Shown: one piece after another, positions 43,937 through 52,974 of the stretch
How positions within the stretch are numbered: the first letter of the stretch is position 1
Layout of the letters: the number at the start of each line of letters is the position of its first letter
DNA from: Candidatus Pelagibacter sp.
Lineage (GTDB): Bacteria; Pseudomonadota; Alphaproteobacteria; Pelagibacterales; Pelagibacteraceae
Direction: 5' to 3'
Assembly: GCA_028139285.1 (NCBI GenBank)
Contig: JAOINI010000004.1
Span: forward strand, 1 to 64,000
DNA length: 64,000 nt
The notes under the pieces: generated by a model
What the model was told of the DNA's origin: nothing
The model's input: the letters and a program-made list of their open reading frames with translations, nothing else
The model's database searches: none
Translations under genes and position numbers: made by a program

Positions 43937-44690
43937 CTTTTATTTCATCTTCTTTTTTTTCTGTAAATCTCACGGTAAATATAGATAACTCATAGAGTAA
44001 TAACAAAGGTATTGCTAGTCCAACCTGAGTAATAGGGTCAGGCGGAGTTAAAATTGCTGCTAAAGCAAATATTATTACAATTACATATCTTCTTCTTGTT
44101 CTTAAATATTCAGAGTTTACTACTCCAACTCTTGCTAATAAATTTAATAATATCGGTAATTGAAAACTTATTCCGAAAGCAAAAATTAACCTCATTACTA
44201 ATGATAAATATTCATTAACTTTTGCCTCAAGTTGTATTGGTAAACTTGAATTAGTACCTATGGTTTCAAATGATAAAAAAAATTTTATGGCTAAAGGCAT
44301 AACTAAGTAATAAACTAAAAATCCACCTAACAAAAAAAGAATTGGTGTTGATATTAAATAAGGCAATATCGCTTTTTTTTCGTTTTTATAAAGTCCAGGC
44401 GCAATAAATTTATATATTTGGATTAATAAAACCGGGCTACCTAAAAAAATTGCTGTAAAAAATGCAACTTTTATATAAGTTATAAATGTTTCATGTAATG
44501 CTGTAAAAATTAAACGTCTAGAAACTTTATCGTCTTTTACGGCTTCAGCATAAGGTGATACTAAAAAATTGTAAATATGCTCTGCAAAAATATATGCAAT
44601 AATAAATGATATAAAAATAAAAATTAAAGAATTTAAAAGTCTAGAACGCAACTCAATAAAATGACTTGTAAAAGAATTGCTATCCGCCAT
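43929..44690 (-). CDS. tatC: Sec-independent protein translocase TatC
   Basis: A 253-residue six-helix membrane protein. The N-terminal HFIELRSRLLNSL (about 10-22) is the twin-arginine receptor motif, and PGLYKNEKKAILPY and FGISFQLPILL are conserved. It recognises folded Tat substrates with TatB. It overlaps tatB by 11 bp. Confidence 0.96.
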   Translation of the reverse strand: MADSNSFTSHFIELRSRLLNSLIFIFISFIIAYIFAEHIYNFLVSPYAEAVKDDKVSRRLIFTALHETFITYIKVAFFTAIFLGSPVLLIQIYKFIAPGLYKNEKKAILPYLISTPILFLLGGFLVYYLVMPLAIKFFLSFETIGTNSSLPIQLEAKVNEYLSLVMRLIFAFGISFQLPILLNLLARVGVVNSEYLRTRRRYVIVIIFALAAILTPPDPITQVGLAIPLLLLYELSIFTVRFTEKKEDEIKDA

Positions 44691-44916
44691 TATTATTATC
44701 TTTTTTTATTTTGTCATTTTTATTGACAAATTCTTCCTCTAAATCAACTTCTTTAGTGACCGAAGACACCTCTCTTTGAAAGTTACTAATAGTGTTTTTA
44801 AATTTTCCTATATAAGTGCCAATTTTTTTTAAAGCTATAGGAAATTCTTTAGGACCCAAAACTAAAATTGCAATAATTACTACGGATAAAATCTCTAACC
44901 AACCAATTTGAGGCAT
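44680..44916 (-). CDS. tatB: Twin-arginine translocase subunit TatB
   Basis: A 78-residue protein with the short membrane helix WLEILSVVIIAILVLGP, the Gly-Pro hinge and then an amphipathic helix containing LKKIGTYIGKFK. The E near residue 8 and LGPKEFP fit TatB rather than TatA. The C-terminal tail is short compared with the ~170 residues of enterobacterial TatB. Confidence 0.9.
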   Translation of the reverse strand: MPQIGWLEILSVVIIAILVLGPKEFPIALKKIGTYIGKFKNTISNFQREVSSVTKEVDLEEEFVNKNDKIKKDNNNGG

Positions 44917-44921
44917 TTCTA

Positions 44922-45119
44922 TTATTTATTTTCGGAGTCAGAATTCTCTGACTTAGAATTGTCATCTTGATTAGTTGTAGATGTATCATCAGACATACCT
45001 TTTTTGAAACTTTTAATGCCTTTTGCCACATCGCCCATTAAACTAGATATTTTACCGCGTCCAAAAAGCAAGACAACAAGAACAACTACAATTGCTATTT
45101 GCCAGAAACTAATTCCCAT
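44922..45119 (-). CDS. tatA: Twin-arginine translocase subunit TatA
   Basis: A 65-residue pore-forming subunit: helix with [17 protein letters not shown] (FGRGK hinge) and the amphipathic [13 protein letters not shown], then an acidic Asp/Ser/Asn tail. It is the first gene of the tatABC-serS set; tatB starts 5 bp after its stop. Confidence 0.93.
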   Translation of the reverse strand: MGISFWQIAIVVVLVVLLFGRGKISSLMGDVAKGIKSFKKGMSDDTSTTNQDDNSKSENSDSENK

Positions 45120-45161
45120 GATAATTAATTATATACAATAAAAAGACTTAAATAAATATGT

Positions 45162-45848
45162 TTATTTTTCTTCTTCAGGTGTTTTTTTAATCGCCTCGTC
45201 AATATCTTCGTAAATATTCTGCTTTTCAGATATAGACTGCTCTTTATAGAATTTTCCAGTTCCAAAAATAGATTTATCTATAGATGAAGTATCGATAAGT
45301 CCTGCAGAACCCAGCTCATCAATTGTTGGTAAATCGGATAACTTTTGGATATTAAAGTGATTTAAAAAATTTTCTGTAGTAGCATACTGTATTGGTTTCC
45401 CAGGAACATCCTTCCGACCAGCAGGCCTAACCCAGTCGAGTTCAAGCAAAATTTCTAAAGTATTTGAAGCAAATGAAACACCTCTAATTTCCTCAATCTC
45501 AGATCTAGTTACCGGTTGATGGTAAACAATAATTGCTAAAGTTTCTATAGTAGCTTTTGATAATTTTTTTTGAGTAGATTTTTGTAGTGCCATTAATTTT
45601 GCTAAATCTTCAGCAGTTCTAAAAGACCACTTGTTCTTAATACAAACTAAATTAATTCCTCTTTTTTTATAAATTTCCTGAAGATTTTCTAGTATCTTTT
45701 TTAAATCAGTTGAAGTTTGTATTCTTTTCTCGATTGTTTCTATATCTAAGGGCTCTGATGCTGCGAATAAAATGGCTTCGACTTGTCTTTCAATTTTAGT
45801 TGGTGATGAAGGAAAATCTATTATATTATTTTTTTTTTTATTATTCAT
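45162..45848 (-). CDS. scpB: Segregation and condensation protein B
   Basis: A 228-residue winged-helix protein, partner of ScpA and SMC in chromosome condensation. VEAILFAASEPLDIETI (23-39) and ALQKSTQKKLSKATIETLAIIVYHQPVTRSEIEEIRG are the family signatures. An acidic C-terminal tail follows. Its start overlaps scpA by 8 bp. Confidence 0.94.
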   Translation of the reverse strand: MNNKKKNNIIDFPSSPTKIERQVEAILFAASEPLDIETIEKRIQTSTDLKKILENLQEIYKKRGINLVCIKNKWSFRTAEDLAKLMALQKSTQKKLSKATIETLAIIVYHQPVTRSEIEEIRGVSFASNTLEILLELDWVRPAGRKDVPGKPIQYATTENFLNHFNIQKLSDLPTIDELGSAGLIDTSSIDKSIFGTGKFYKEQSISEKQNIYEDIDEAIKKTPEEEK

Positions 45849-46584
45849 TATGTATTTTTTTAACCATTAATTTATCAAATATTTTTTTTTGAGAAATTGA
45901 AAGTAAACCCTCTTTTGTTAGCTCTAAGCTTGCAGCGAAGATGCCAGCTATACCAGTTCTTTTCATTTTATTTTCTGAATAAAATTTTGGTATTAATTCA
46001 ATAAGATTTTTCCAATCCTTAATCCCATTAAGATTATTTTTTAAATGTTTAATACCTTCCTCGGTGGTAAAAACAGGTAATTTTGGGATACTTATATTTT
46101 GAAAAGTTTTTTGCATTTGTATATTAGAATAGGTTTTTAATAATTCATAAAGAGAAACATCGTAAACAGGTGTGTTAATAGATCTTATACCACCTTTCAT
46201 TCCCCTGGAAAAAATATGAACACCTAATCTTTTTTTTTGGAGCATTTGATCTGATAAAATTCTAATAAGCTCTAATTTCTTTAATTGTAATTTTAATTTC
46301 TCAGCAACTTCTAGAGCTTTAAAATCATCGTCGTCATCCTCGGGTAGTAAAAGTTTTGATTTTAAGTATGCCAGCCAAGTAGCCATCAATAAATATTCAG
46401 ATGCAGTTTCAAGATTTAAATCTTCATGCTTTTTTATAAACTCTAAAAATTGATCTGCTAACAAAGTAATAGAAATTTCTGCTAAATTAACTTTTTGTGA
46501 TTTCGCCAAATCAAGTAAAAGTTCTAAGGGTCCAGTATAGTTTGGTATATCAATAGATATCTGGGTCGTATTATTTGATTCCAT
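45841..46584 (-). CDS. scpA: Segregation and condensation protein A
   Basis: A 247-residue kleisin. The N-terminal SMC-binding region has YTGPLELLLDLAKSQKVNLAEI, followed by YLLMATWLAYLKSKLLLPED, both diagnostic, and a C-terminal winged helix. It bridges SMC heads. It follows nagZ with an 8-bp gap and overlaps scpB. Confidence 0.94.
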   Translation of the reverse strand: MESNNTTQISIDIPNYTGPLELLLDLAKSQKVNLAEISITLLADQFLEFIKKHEDLNLETASEYLLMATWLAYLKSKLLLPEDDDDDFKALEVAEKLKLQLKKLELIRILSDQMLQKKRLGVHIFSRGMKGGIRSINTPVYDVSLYELLKTYSNIQMQKTFQNISIPKLPVFTTEEGIKHLKNNLNGIKDWKNLIELIPKFYSENKMKRTGIAGIFAASLELTKEGLLSISQKKIFDKLMVKKIHNE

Positions 46585-46592
46585 TATTAATT

Positions 46593-47537
46593 TTACATTA
46601 AAAATTTATAAAATTCTGAAGTTTTTTTTGAAGTAAATTTATCAATATATGGTAGAGATTTAATCAATTTGAAGTTGTCATTTGTTTTTCCTGCACAATA
46701 TAAAACTAAATTACAACCAGCTTCTATTGATTTTACAGCATTTGTAATTAAATCATGTTTCAAAGCTTTCATAGAAATATCATCAGAAATTAGTATGCCT
46801 TTAAAACCTATTTTTTTTCTTATAATTTCTTTGATAATTTTTTTTGAATGTGTTGCTGCATTCCTATTATCAAGTTTAGTATAAAGAATATGAGCGGTCA
46901 TAGCTAATTTTGCATTTGATAATTTAAAAGGGTAAAAATCTATTTTGCTGAGCTTTTTTAAATGTAAATTTACTTTTGGTAATCTTTTATGACTATCTAC
47001 TGTAGCAGCTCCATGTCCTGGTATATGTTTAATAATACCAGCTATTTTTTTTATGTGCAGATACTTTAAAGTTAATTTTCCCAATTGTTGTACTGTTTTT
47101 CTATTATTTGAAAAACTTCTATTTCCAATTACTTTATTGGTATTCTTTCTTATTACATCAAGAACTGGTATCGTATTAATATTTATACCTAATTCATTAA
47201 GAATTTTACATAATGAAAAAATATATTCTTGGTAAGTTTTGGTGCAAAAATCTTTATTTTTTTTAAATAGATTTCCAAAAAAACTTGCAGATATACTGTG
47301 ATTTATAATATTTCTCAATCTAGAGACTTTTGCCCCTTCTTCGTCAATTATTATTGGAAATTTCGTGTCATTAGTTAAATTTCTTATATTCATAGTTAAG
47401 TTCTTTATTTGTTTTTTAGATTTTAAATTTCGTTTAAAAAGAATAACTCCCCAAGGTTTTTCTTTTGACAGTAGAATTTTTTCCATTTTTGATAATTTGG
47501 TTCCATTTAGACTAACAATTAATGCCTTCTTTTTCAT
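46593..47537 (-). CDS. nagZ: Beta-N-acetylhexosaminidase NagZ-like (GH3)
   Basis: A 314-residue cytoplasmic GH3 enzyme of peptidoglycan recycling. Core motifs are IIDEEGAKVSRL near 62-73, KHIPGHGAATVDSHKRLP (about 165-182), whose His/Asp loop is specific for NagZ, and LISDDISMKAL with the nucleophile Asp. Spacing in the alphaproteobacterial order argS-nagZ-scpA-scpB supports the name. It overlaps the upstream small membrane protein by 4 bp. Confidence 0.92.
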   Translation of the reverse strand: MKKKALIVSLNGTKLSKMEKILLSKEKPWGVILFKRNLKSKKQIKNLTMNIRNLTNDTKFPIIIDEEGAKVSRLRNIINHSISASFFGNLFKKNKDFCTKTYQEYIFSLCKILNELGININTIPVLDVIRKNTNKVIGNRSFSNNRKTVQQLGKLTLKYLHIKKIAGIIKHIPGHGAATVDSHKRLPKVNLHLKKLSKIDFYPFKLSNAKLAMTAHILYTKLDNRNAATHSKKIIKEIIRKKIGFKGILISDDISMKALKHDLITNAVKSIEAGCNLVLYCAGKTNDNFKLIKSLPYIDKFTSKKTSEFYKFLM

Positions 47538-47797
47538 TGTTGCTTTAGCAAATCCCAGAAGTTTCTTTTCTTGTTCTCTTCAATGTCATTTTTTAAAGAG
47601 TTATTAAATTCAATTACATTGTTAGTATCATTTTTTAATACTGGAAGATCAATAATTTTTTCTTTTAAAATCTGATCAATGTTTTCACGATTATAATTTT
47701 TAGCATCAACATTTTTATTAGAGGAATAATAATTATAGATACTGAGTAAAAAAATAAAAGTTAACAAAAACATAATAGTATTAAACATTTTAATCAT
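47534..47797 (-). CDS. Small membrane-anchored protein in the argS-nagZ slot
   Basis: About 87 residues from the ATG at 47797 (a GTG at 47800 is possible). One N-terminal helix (about 5-21) is followed by a polar, Asn/Lys-rich region. In many alphaproteobacteria this slot holds a larger SPOR-domain protein. No SPOR domain is visible here, so it may be a shortened relic or an unrelated linker. It overlaps argS and nagZ by 1-4 bp, so it is translated within the operon. Confidence 0.6.
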   Translation of the reverse strand: MIKMFNTIMFLLTFIFLLSIYNYYSSNKNVDAKNYNRENIDQILKEKIIDLPVLKNDTNNVIEFNNSLKNDIEENKKRNFWDLLKQQ

Positions 47798-49521
47798 CAC
47801 ATTTTTTCTGGAAGTGAAACTCCTAAAATATTCATTCCATTTCTAATAACTATTGCAATTAAATAAAGAAAGACAAAAGACTCAAATCTTTTCAAAACAC
47901 CTTTTTCAATGAACTTAAATTTACTATCTTCATTCCCCTTACTCCAGTAAGAATGAAATAATGTAGAGAGCTCGTATAGATAAAAAGGAATTTTATGTGG
48001 TTCAAGTTTATAGGCTGCTGATTCAATTACTTTCGGCCACTCAAATACTTTTCGATAAATTTTTTCTTCATACTCATTAAAATTAAAAGATTTAGCATCA
48101 ACATATATTTCATCTTTTAAATCCTTTTGAAGTGTTCTAGCAATTGAATTAATTCTAGCGTACGCGTACTGAACATAATAAACTGGATTATCTTTTGTTT
48201 TTTCTTTTACTTTTTCAAAGTCAAAATCAAGCTCCATATCATTGCTCCTGTTTAACATCATAAATCTTATTGCGTCTTTATTTACCTCATTTAATAAGTC
48301 TTGAGCAGAAATAAAATCACCAGCTCTTTTAGACATTTTGAAGGGCTTTCCATTTTTATAAAGTTTTACTAATTGACAAACTTTACAATTAAGTTTTACT
48401 TTTTCATTTGATAAAGCAGAAACAGCAGCTGTAATCCTTTTTATATAACCTGTATGGTCCGCACCAAGAATATTAATTAAATTATCATATTTTCTATTTA
48501 TCTTATCTGAGTGATATGCAACATCATTGGCAAAGTAAGTCCATGATCCATCATTTTTTTGTAATGCTCTATCCATGTCATCGCCAAATTTTGATGATTT
48601 AAAAATTAATCTTTTAACCTTTTTCCAGTTTTTAGACTCCTCGCCCTTTGGTGGATCGAGATAACCTTCCTCTACAAATTTTTTATCTTGTAGTTTTTTC
48701 ACTGCTTTTTTTACTAAATCTTGATTAACCAAATCTGTTTCGGAGAAAAAATTATCATGTTTTATACCGAGTTTTTGTAAATCGTTTTTAATAAGGTTCA
48801 TTGACTCCTTTAAAGAGAGTGTTTTAAGTTCTTCAAAACAATTTTCAAATATCTCTAAATTTAAATTCTGATTTTTTGAAATTATATTTTTAGCTATTTC
48901 TCTGATATAATCTCCCGGATACAAATGTTCTTTAATAATAAATTTTTCTTTAAATTTAATTTCCCTTATTCTTAAGTAAATAGACTCAACAAAATTTTTG
49001 ATTTGGTTTCCATAATCATTGATGTAATACTCTTTCACAACTTTATTTCCATTGAACAAGAGTAAATTAGATATGACATCTCCAAAGATAGCTCCCCTAC
49101 AATGTCCAACATGCATTGGGCCAGTTGGGTTAGCTGAAACAAACTCTACATTGTATGACTCTTTAGTTTGTTTTGATCCAAAGATTTCTTTATTTTTGAT
49201 TATTTCATTTATATTTATAGCAATCCCTTTTTTGGAAAGTTTAATATTAAGGAAGCCTGGCCCGGCAACTTCAATTTGTTCAAAATGGTTAATTTTATTT
49301 AAAAGAAGATTTTTAATCTCTAAAGTTAATTTATTAGGTGCAATTTTATTTGCTTTCGCTAAAACTAAACAAACATTAGTTGATAAATCATAATTAAAAT
49401 GTTCAGGTGGAATTTCCAGAGTTATATCGTTTAAATTATCAATATTTTCTAAATTTAAAAAATCTTTACTTTCTAAAATTATTTTATTTATTTGTGTTAA
49501 ATAGTTTTCAAATATATTCAT
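47797..49521 (-). CDS. argS: Arginyl-tRNA synthetase
   Basis: A 574-residue class I synthetase. SANPTGPMHVGHCRGAIFGD (about 129-148) carries the HIGH motif. KMSKRAGDFI near 400 is the KMSKS motif, and a C-terminal anticodon-binding domain with YAYARINSIAR follows. It starts within the dgt stop (4-bp overlap). Confidence 0.96.
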   Translation of the reverse strand: MNIFENYLTQINKIILESKDFLNLENIDNLNDITLEIPPEHFNYDLSTNVCLVLAKANKIAPNKLTLEIKNLLLNKINHFEQIEVAGPGFLNIKLSKKGIAININEIIKNKEIFGSKQTKESYNVEFVSANPTGPMHVGHCRGAIFGDVISNLLLFNGNKVVKEYYINDYGNQIKNFVESIYLRIREIKFKEKFIIKEHLYPGDYIREIAKNIISKNQNLNLEIFENCFEELKTLSLKESMNLIKNDLQKLGIKHDNFFSETDLVNQDLVKKAVKKLQDKKFVEEGYLDPPKGEESKNWKKVKRLIFKSSKFGDDMDRALQKNDGSWTYFANDVAYHSDKINRKYDNLINILGADHTGYIKRITAAVSALSNEKVKLNCKVCQLVKLYKNGKPFKMSKRAGDFISAQDLLNEVNKDAIRFMMLNRSNDMELDFDFEKVKEKTKDNPVYYVQYAYARINSIARTLQKDLKDEIYVDAKSFNFNEYEEKIYRKVFEWPKVIESAAYKLEPHKIPFYLYELSTLFHSYWSKGNEDSKFKFIEKGVLKRFESFVFLYLIAIVIRNGMNILGVSLPEKM

Positions 49522-50657
49522 TTAATTTTATTGTAAAGATTTATTGCATATCTGTCAGTCATACCAGCGATAAAATCACAAATTGATCTTGCGATGTTTG
49601 ATTTATCATACTTACTAACATTTATATAACTTCTAGGATTTTTTTTTATTGATGAGAATAATTTTTTAACAATTTTTTTTCCTGCATCTGTATTGAATCG
49701 CACTTTTTTATGGTAATACATTTTTCTTCTTAAAAAACTTTTAATTTTTTTATCAAATTTGCTCATTCTTTTTGAAAAGGTGACAAGCGGATATTTAGAT
49801 TTTAAAACATCGCTAATATTATTAATCTTATTTTTTTTAATATTTGCTTGAGTAGTTTGTATTAAATCTTTAACCATTTCATTGATTATTTCTCTTACTA
49901 TTTGTCTAATAACTAAATCCATCGAATTTTTTTTTAATTTTTTCTTATGTTTTAGAACAATTTTATTTAAAACTGGAATTTTTTCCAGATCTCTGAGATT
50001 AAATAGATTTGCCTTTAATCCATCTTCTATATCATGACTATTATATGCTATATCATCTGATATTGAAGCGATCTGCGCTTCAAGTGATGGACTTAAAGAA
50101 AATTTAATTTTATTTTTGAAATATGAAAGTCCTAAAATTTTTTTTAATTTACTCAAATTTTTAATTGGACCATTATGTTTAATTAGTCCATCTAATGTCT
50201 CAAAAGTTAAATTCAAACCTTTAAATTCATAATACCTATTTTCTAAAAATAGGATTATTCTTAAAGTTTGAATGTTATGATCAAATCCTCCAAATTTTCT
50301 CATGCAATAATTAAGCGCATCCTCACCTGCATGCCCAAATGGAGTATGTCCTAAATCATGAGCTAAACTAAGTGTTTCACATAAATCTTCATTTAAATTA
50401 AAAAATTTAGACAAAGTTCTAGCTATTTGAGCTACCTCTAAAGAGTGAGTGATTCTTGTTCTAAAATGATCTCCCGAGGTATTAACAAAAACTTGTGTTT
50501 TGTGTTTAAGTCTTCTGAAAGCAGTAGAATGTATTATCCTATCTCTATCCCTTTGAAAATCTGATCTTAATGAAGTTTTTTTTTCTTTAAAAAACCTACC
50601 CTTTGACTTTAATGGTACAGCTAATTTAGATAAAGTTTGGATTGAATTTTTTTGCAT
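49518..50657 (-). CDS. dgt: dGTPase-like deoxynucleotide triphosphohydrolase
   Basis: A 379-residue HD-domain phosphohydrolase. Metal ligands His71 (THSLEVAQIAR), His100-Asp101 (LAHDLGHTPFGH) and a later Asp in ISDDIAYNSHD are in place. The N-terminal DRDRIIHSTAFRRLKHKTQVF is diagnostic. It removes triphosphate from dNTPs and so tunes pools. It is divergent from the IscA/ErpA gene across 31 bp. Confidence 0.93.
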   Translation of the reverse strand: MQKNSIQTLSKLAVPLKSKGRFFKEKKTSLRSDFQRDRDRIIHSTAFRRLKHKTQVFVNTSGDHFRTRITHSLEVAQIARTLSKFFNLNEDLCETLSLAHDLGHTPFGHAGEDALNYCMRKFGGFDHNIQTLRIILFLENRYYEFKGLNLTFETLDGLIKHNGPIKNLSKLKKILGLSYFKNKIKFSLSPSLEAQIASISDDIAYNSHDIEDGLKANLFNLRDLEKIPVLNKIVLKHKKKLKKNSMDLVIRQIVREIINEMVKDLIQTTQANIKKNKINNISDVLKSKYPLVTFSKRMSKFDKKIKSFLRRKMYYHKKVRFNTDAGKKIVKKLFSSIKKNPRSYINVSKYDKSNIARSICDFIAGMTDRYAINLYNKIK

Positions 50658-50688
50658 GCTTACTATATAGATTATATACTAAATAATT

Positions 50689-51003
50689 ATGGAAAAAAAA
50701 TTAGAATTTACCAACAGTGCAAAAAACCAAATAGAAAAAATCACTAAAAGCGAAGAAAAAAAATATTTTAGAATTTCAGTGCAAGGGGGTGGGTGTTCTG
50801 GATTTAAATATAATTTTAGCTTTGATGATAAAGTTGAGAAAGACGATATTTTGTTTAATAAAGCTGTGATAGATAAGCAGTCACTTGATATTATAGCTGG
50901 CTCAACTGTTGATTTTAAAAAAGAAATGATTGGTGAGTCTTTTTCTATAAATAATCCTAAAGCTTCGGCTTCATGTGGTTGTGGTCTTTCCTTTTCGGTT
51001 TAA
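50689..51003 (+). CDS. erpA: A-type iron-sulfur carrier (IscA/ErpA family)
   Basis: A 104-residue protein with the three conserved cysteines Cys36 in GGGCSGFKYNF and Cys96/Cys98 in SCGCGLSF. It accepts Fe-S clusters from scaffolds and passes them to apo-enzymes. Its TAA shares a base with the xth ATG. ErpA and IscA cannot be told apart by sequence alone; ErpA is the usual choice in this dgt/xth setting. Confidence 0.9.
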   Translation: MEKKLEFTNSAKNQIEKITKSEEKKYFRISVQGGGCSGFKYNFSFDDKVEKDDILFNKAVIDKQSLDIIAGSTVDFKKEMIGESFSINNPKASASCGCGLSFSV

Positions 51004-51779
51004 TGAAAATAATTTCATGGAACGTGAATTCAGTTAGAGCAAGAATTATCAATATTATTGATTATATCAAACAATCAAGTCCTGATATTTTATTACTTCA
51101 AGAAATTAAAACTCAAGATATCAGTTTTCCTTATGAAGATTTTAGAAATATTGGATATAATTCATATGTTTTTGGTCAAAAAAGTTACAATGGTGTTGCT
51201 ATTTTATCTAAACAAGAATTAGATAAAATTAATAATAGCTTTATTAAAGACGATTTAAAACAATCTAGAATAATTACTGCAGAGTTAAAATTTAAAAAAA
51301 AAAAGATAGAACTTATTAATATTTACGTTCCAAACGGAAATCCTGTGGATACAGAAAAATATGAATATAAAATAGAGTGGTTAAAAAAATTTATATCAAA
51401 TGTTAAAAAGAAAATTCAAAAAAACTCAAATATTCTTATCGCTGGAGATTTTAATATTATTCCAGAAGAAATAGACGTTCATGATTTTAAAAGATATGAA
51501 AATGATGCTTTAGGCAGATTAGAAATAAGAAAAAAATTTAGAGAATTAATAAATCTAGGTTTTAAAGATGTGTTTAGATTTAAAAATAAAACATCACAAG
51601 AGTATACCTTTTGGGACTACTTTGCAGGTTCCTGGCAAAAAAATTATGGTATGAGAATAGATCATTTTTTACTTTCAAACAGTTTAATTGAAAATATCAA
51701 ATCAATTAATATAAATAAGAAACCACGATCTAAAGAGAAACCATCTGATCACACCCCAATCGAACTTGAAATTATTTAA
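51003..51779 (+). CDS. xth: Exodeoxyribonuclease III
   Basis: The ATG at 51003 (MKIISWNVNSVRARI) gives 258 residues. Catalytic residues of the AP-endonuclease family are visible: Asn and Glu in ISWNVN and LLQEIKTQ, Asp/Asn in IAGDFNIIPEEIDV, and the C-terminal DHTPIEL. It repairs abasic sites in DNA. It is translationally coupled to the erpA-type gene and overlaps the opposing ManC-like gene by 8 bp. Confidence 0.95.
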   Translation: MKIISWNVNSVRARIINIIDYIKQSSPDILLLQEIKTQDISFPYEDFRNIGYNSYVFGQKSYNGVAILSKQELDKINNSFIKDDLKQSRIITAELKFKKKKIELINIYVPNGNPVDTEKYEYKIEWLKKFISNVKKKIQKNSNILIAGDFNIIPEEIDVHDFKRYENDALGRLEIRKKFRELINLGFKDVFRFKNKTSQEYTFWDYFAGSWQKNYGMRIDHFLLSNSLIENIKSININKKPRSKEKPSDHTPIELEII

Positions 51780-52974
51780 CTCTACCGTATATATCTTGAT
51801 ATCTAACTATATCAGTTTCTTTTAAAATCGATCCTAATTGAGCTTCAATTATTTTTACCGGTTTCTTATAAGGATTTTCTATTCTGTGAACAGATTTAAC
51901 TGGTATAAAAATAGTTTCATTAGTTTTTAAAAAAAATTTTTTTTTGTTAAGAGTTATTTTTGGAGTTCCCTGAGTTACAACCCAATGTTCAGAACGATGA
52001 AAATGCTTTTGAAGACTTAAAACTCCTTTAGGTTTTACATAAAGTTCTTTAATTAAAAAATTTTTACCATTGTACAAATTTGTATACCTGCCCCAAGGTC
52101 TGTAAAAAATATTTTTCTTTTTTTTATATTTAGTTTTTAATTTATCATAGATTTTACAAATTTCTTTCCAGCTACCTAGATCAGACCAAGGTATGTTCAA
52201 ATTTATAGCATTAATATCTTTTGATTTTTCTAATATTGCGTAATCAAAAGAAATTGTCTTACATTTTAAAAAGTCATTTTTATTAAGATAATAAACATTA
52301 TTTTTTAATTTTGATTTATTTACAGATTTTAAACAATAGCTAAAGTTTCTGTTTTGATACTTCTTAAAGTTATTAATTATTGATTTTTTTGTAAGGAAAA
52401 ACATACCTGAATTCCAATAAGCATTTTTTTTAATGATTTTTTTTGCTTTTTCTAAATTTGGTTTTTCAATAAATTTTAAAACCTTGTATTTATTGCTAAC
52501 TCGTTTTGATAAAAAATAACCAAACTCAGTTGAAGGGTTGGAGGGTTTAATTCCAAATATAAAGATATTTTTATCTGTAAGGTATTTTTGGTGTTTTTTT
52601 ATAGATTTATTAAACTGGTTTGTTTTCTCAATTAAATGATCTGATGTTAGAAAAATTATGGGTTGACTCTCAGGTATTTCTTTTATTAGTACTGAAGTTA
52701 GTATAGCAGGAGCAGTATTTCTTTTTGCTGGTTCAAGAATAATTTTATATTTCTTAAAACCTTTTAATCTTAAATGGTTTTTAATTTCTCTTAAATATTT
52801 TTTATTAGTACTTATTATTGGATAATCAAAAATAGAATTTTTAATTCTCTCTAGAGTTTTTCCGAATAAGGTCCAATTTCCAAAATCAATAAACTGCTTT
52901 GGTTGATGATGTTTTTTATCAGACCAAAGTCTTGTGCCGGAACCGCCACATAAAATTACTGGACGTATTTTCAT
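51772..52974 (-). CDS. Mannose-1-phosphate guanylyltransferase-like protein with cupin domain (ManC-type)
   Basis: A 400-residue protein: nucleotidyltransferase domain (1-270) then a cupin (about 290-395). The pyrophosphorylase loop reads GGSGTRLWSDKKHHQPKQF, where most enzymes have LWPLSR. The Lys of PKQF and FIEKPN are kept. The cupin has RPWGRY, HFHRSEHW and VHRIENP, as in bifunctional ManC/CpsB, which makes GDP-mannose for surface glycans. It is shorter than the usual ~470 residues. It starts within 1 bp of the ilvD stop and may share its transcript. Confidence 0.85.
   Translation of the reverse strand: MKIRPVILCGGSGTRLWSDKKHHQPKQFIDFGNWTLFGKTLERIKNSIFDYPIISTNKKYLREIKNHLRLKGFKKYKIILEPAKRNTAPAILTSVLIKEIPESQPIIFLTSDHLIEKTNQFNKSIKKHQKYLTDKNIFIFGIKPSNPSTEFGYFLSKRVSNKYKVLKFIEKPNLEKAKKIIKKNAYWNSGMFFLTKKSIINNFKKYQNRNFSYCLKSVNKSKLKNNVYYLNKNDFLKCKTISFDYAILEKSKDINAINLNIPWSDLGSWKEICKIYDKLKTKYKKKKNIFYRPWGRYTNLYNGKNFLIKELYVKPKGVLSLQKHFHRSEHWVVTQGTPKITLNKKKFFLKTNETIFIPVKSVHRIENPYKKPVKIIEAQLGSILKETDIVRYQDIYGRVK

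Noticed and set aside
44849..45031. 60-residue minus-strand frame between tatB and tatA
   Set aside because: It overlaps the ends of both tat genes in another frame and has no family resemblance; the tatA and tatB frames explain the region.
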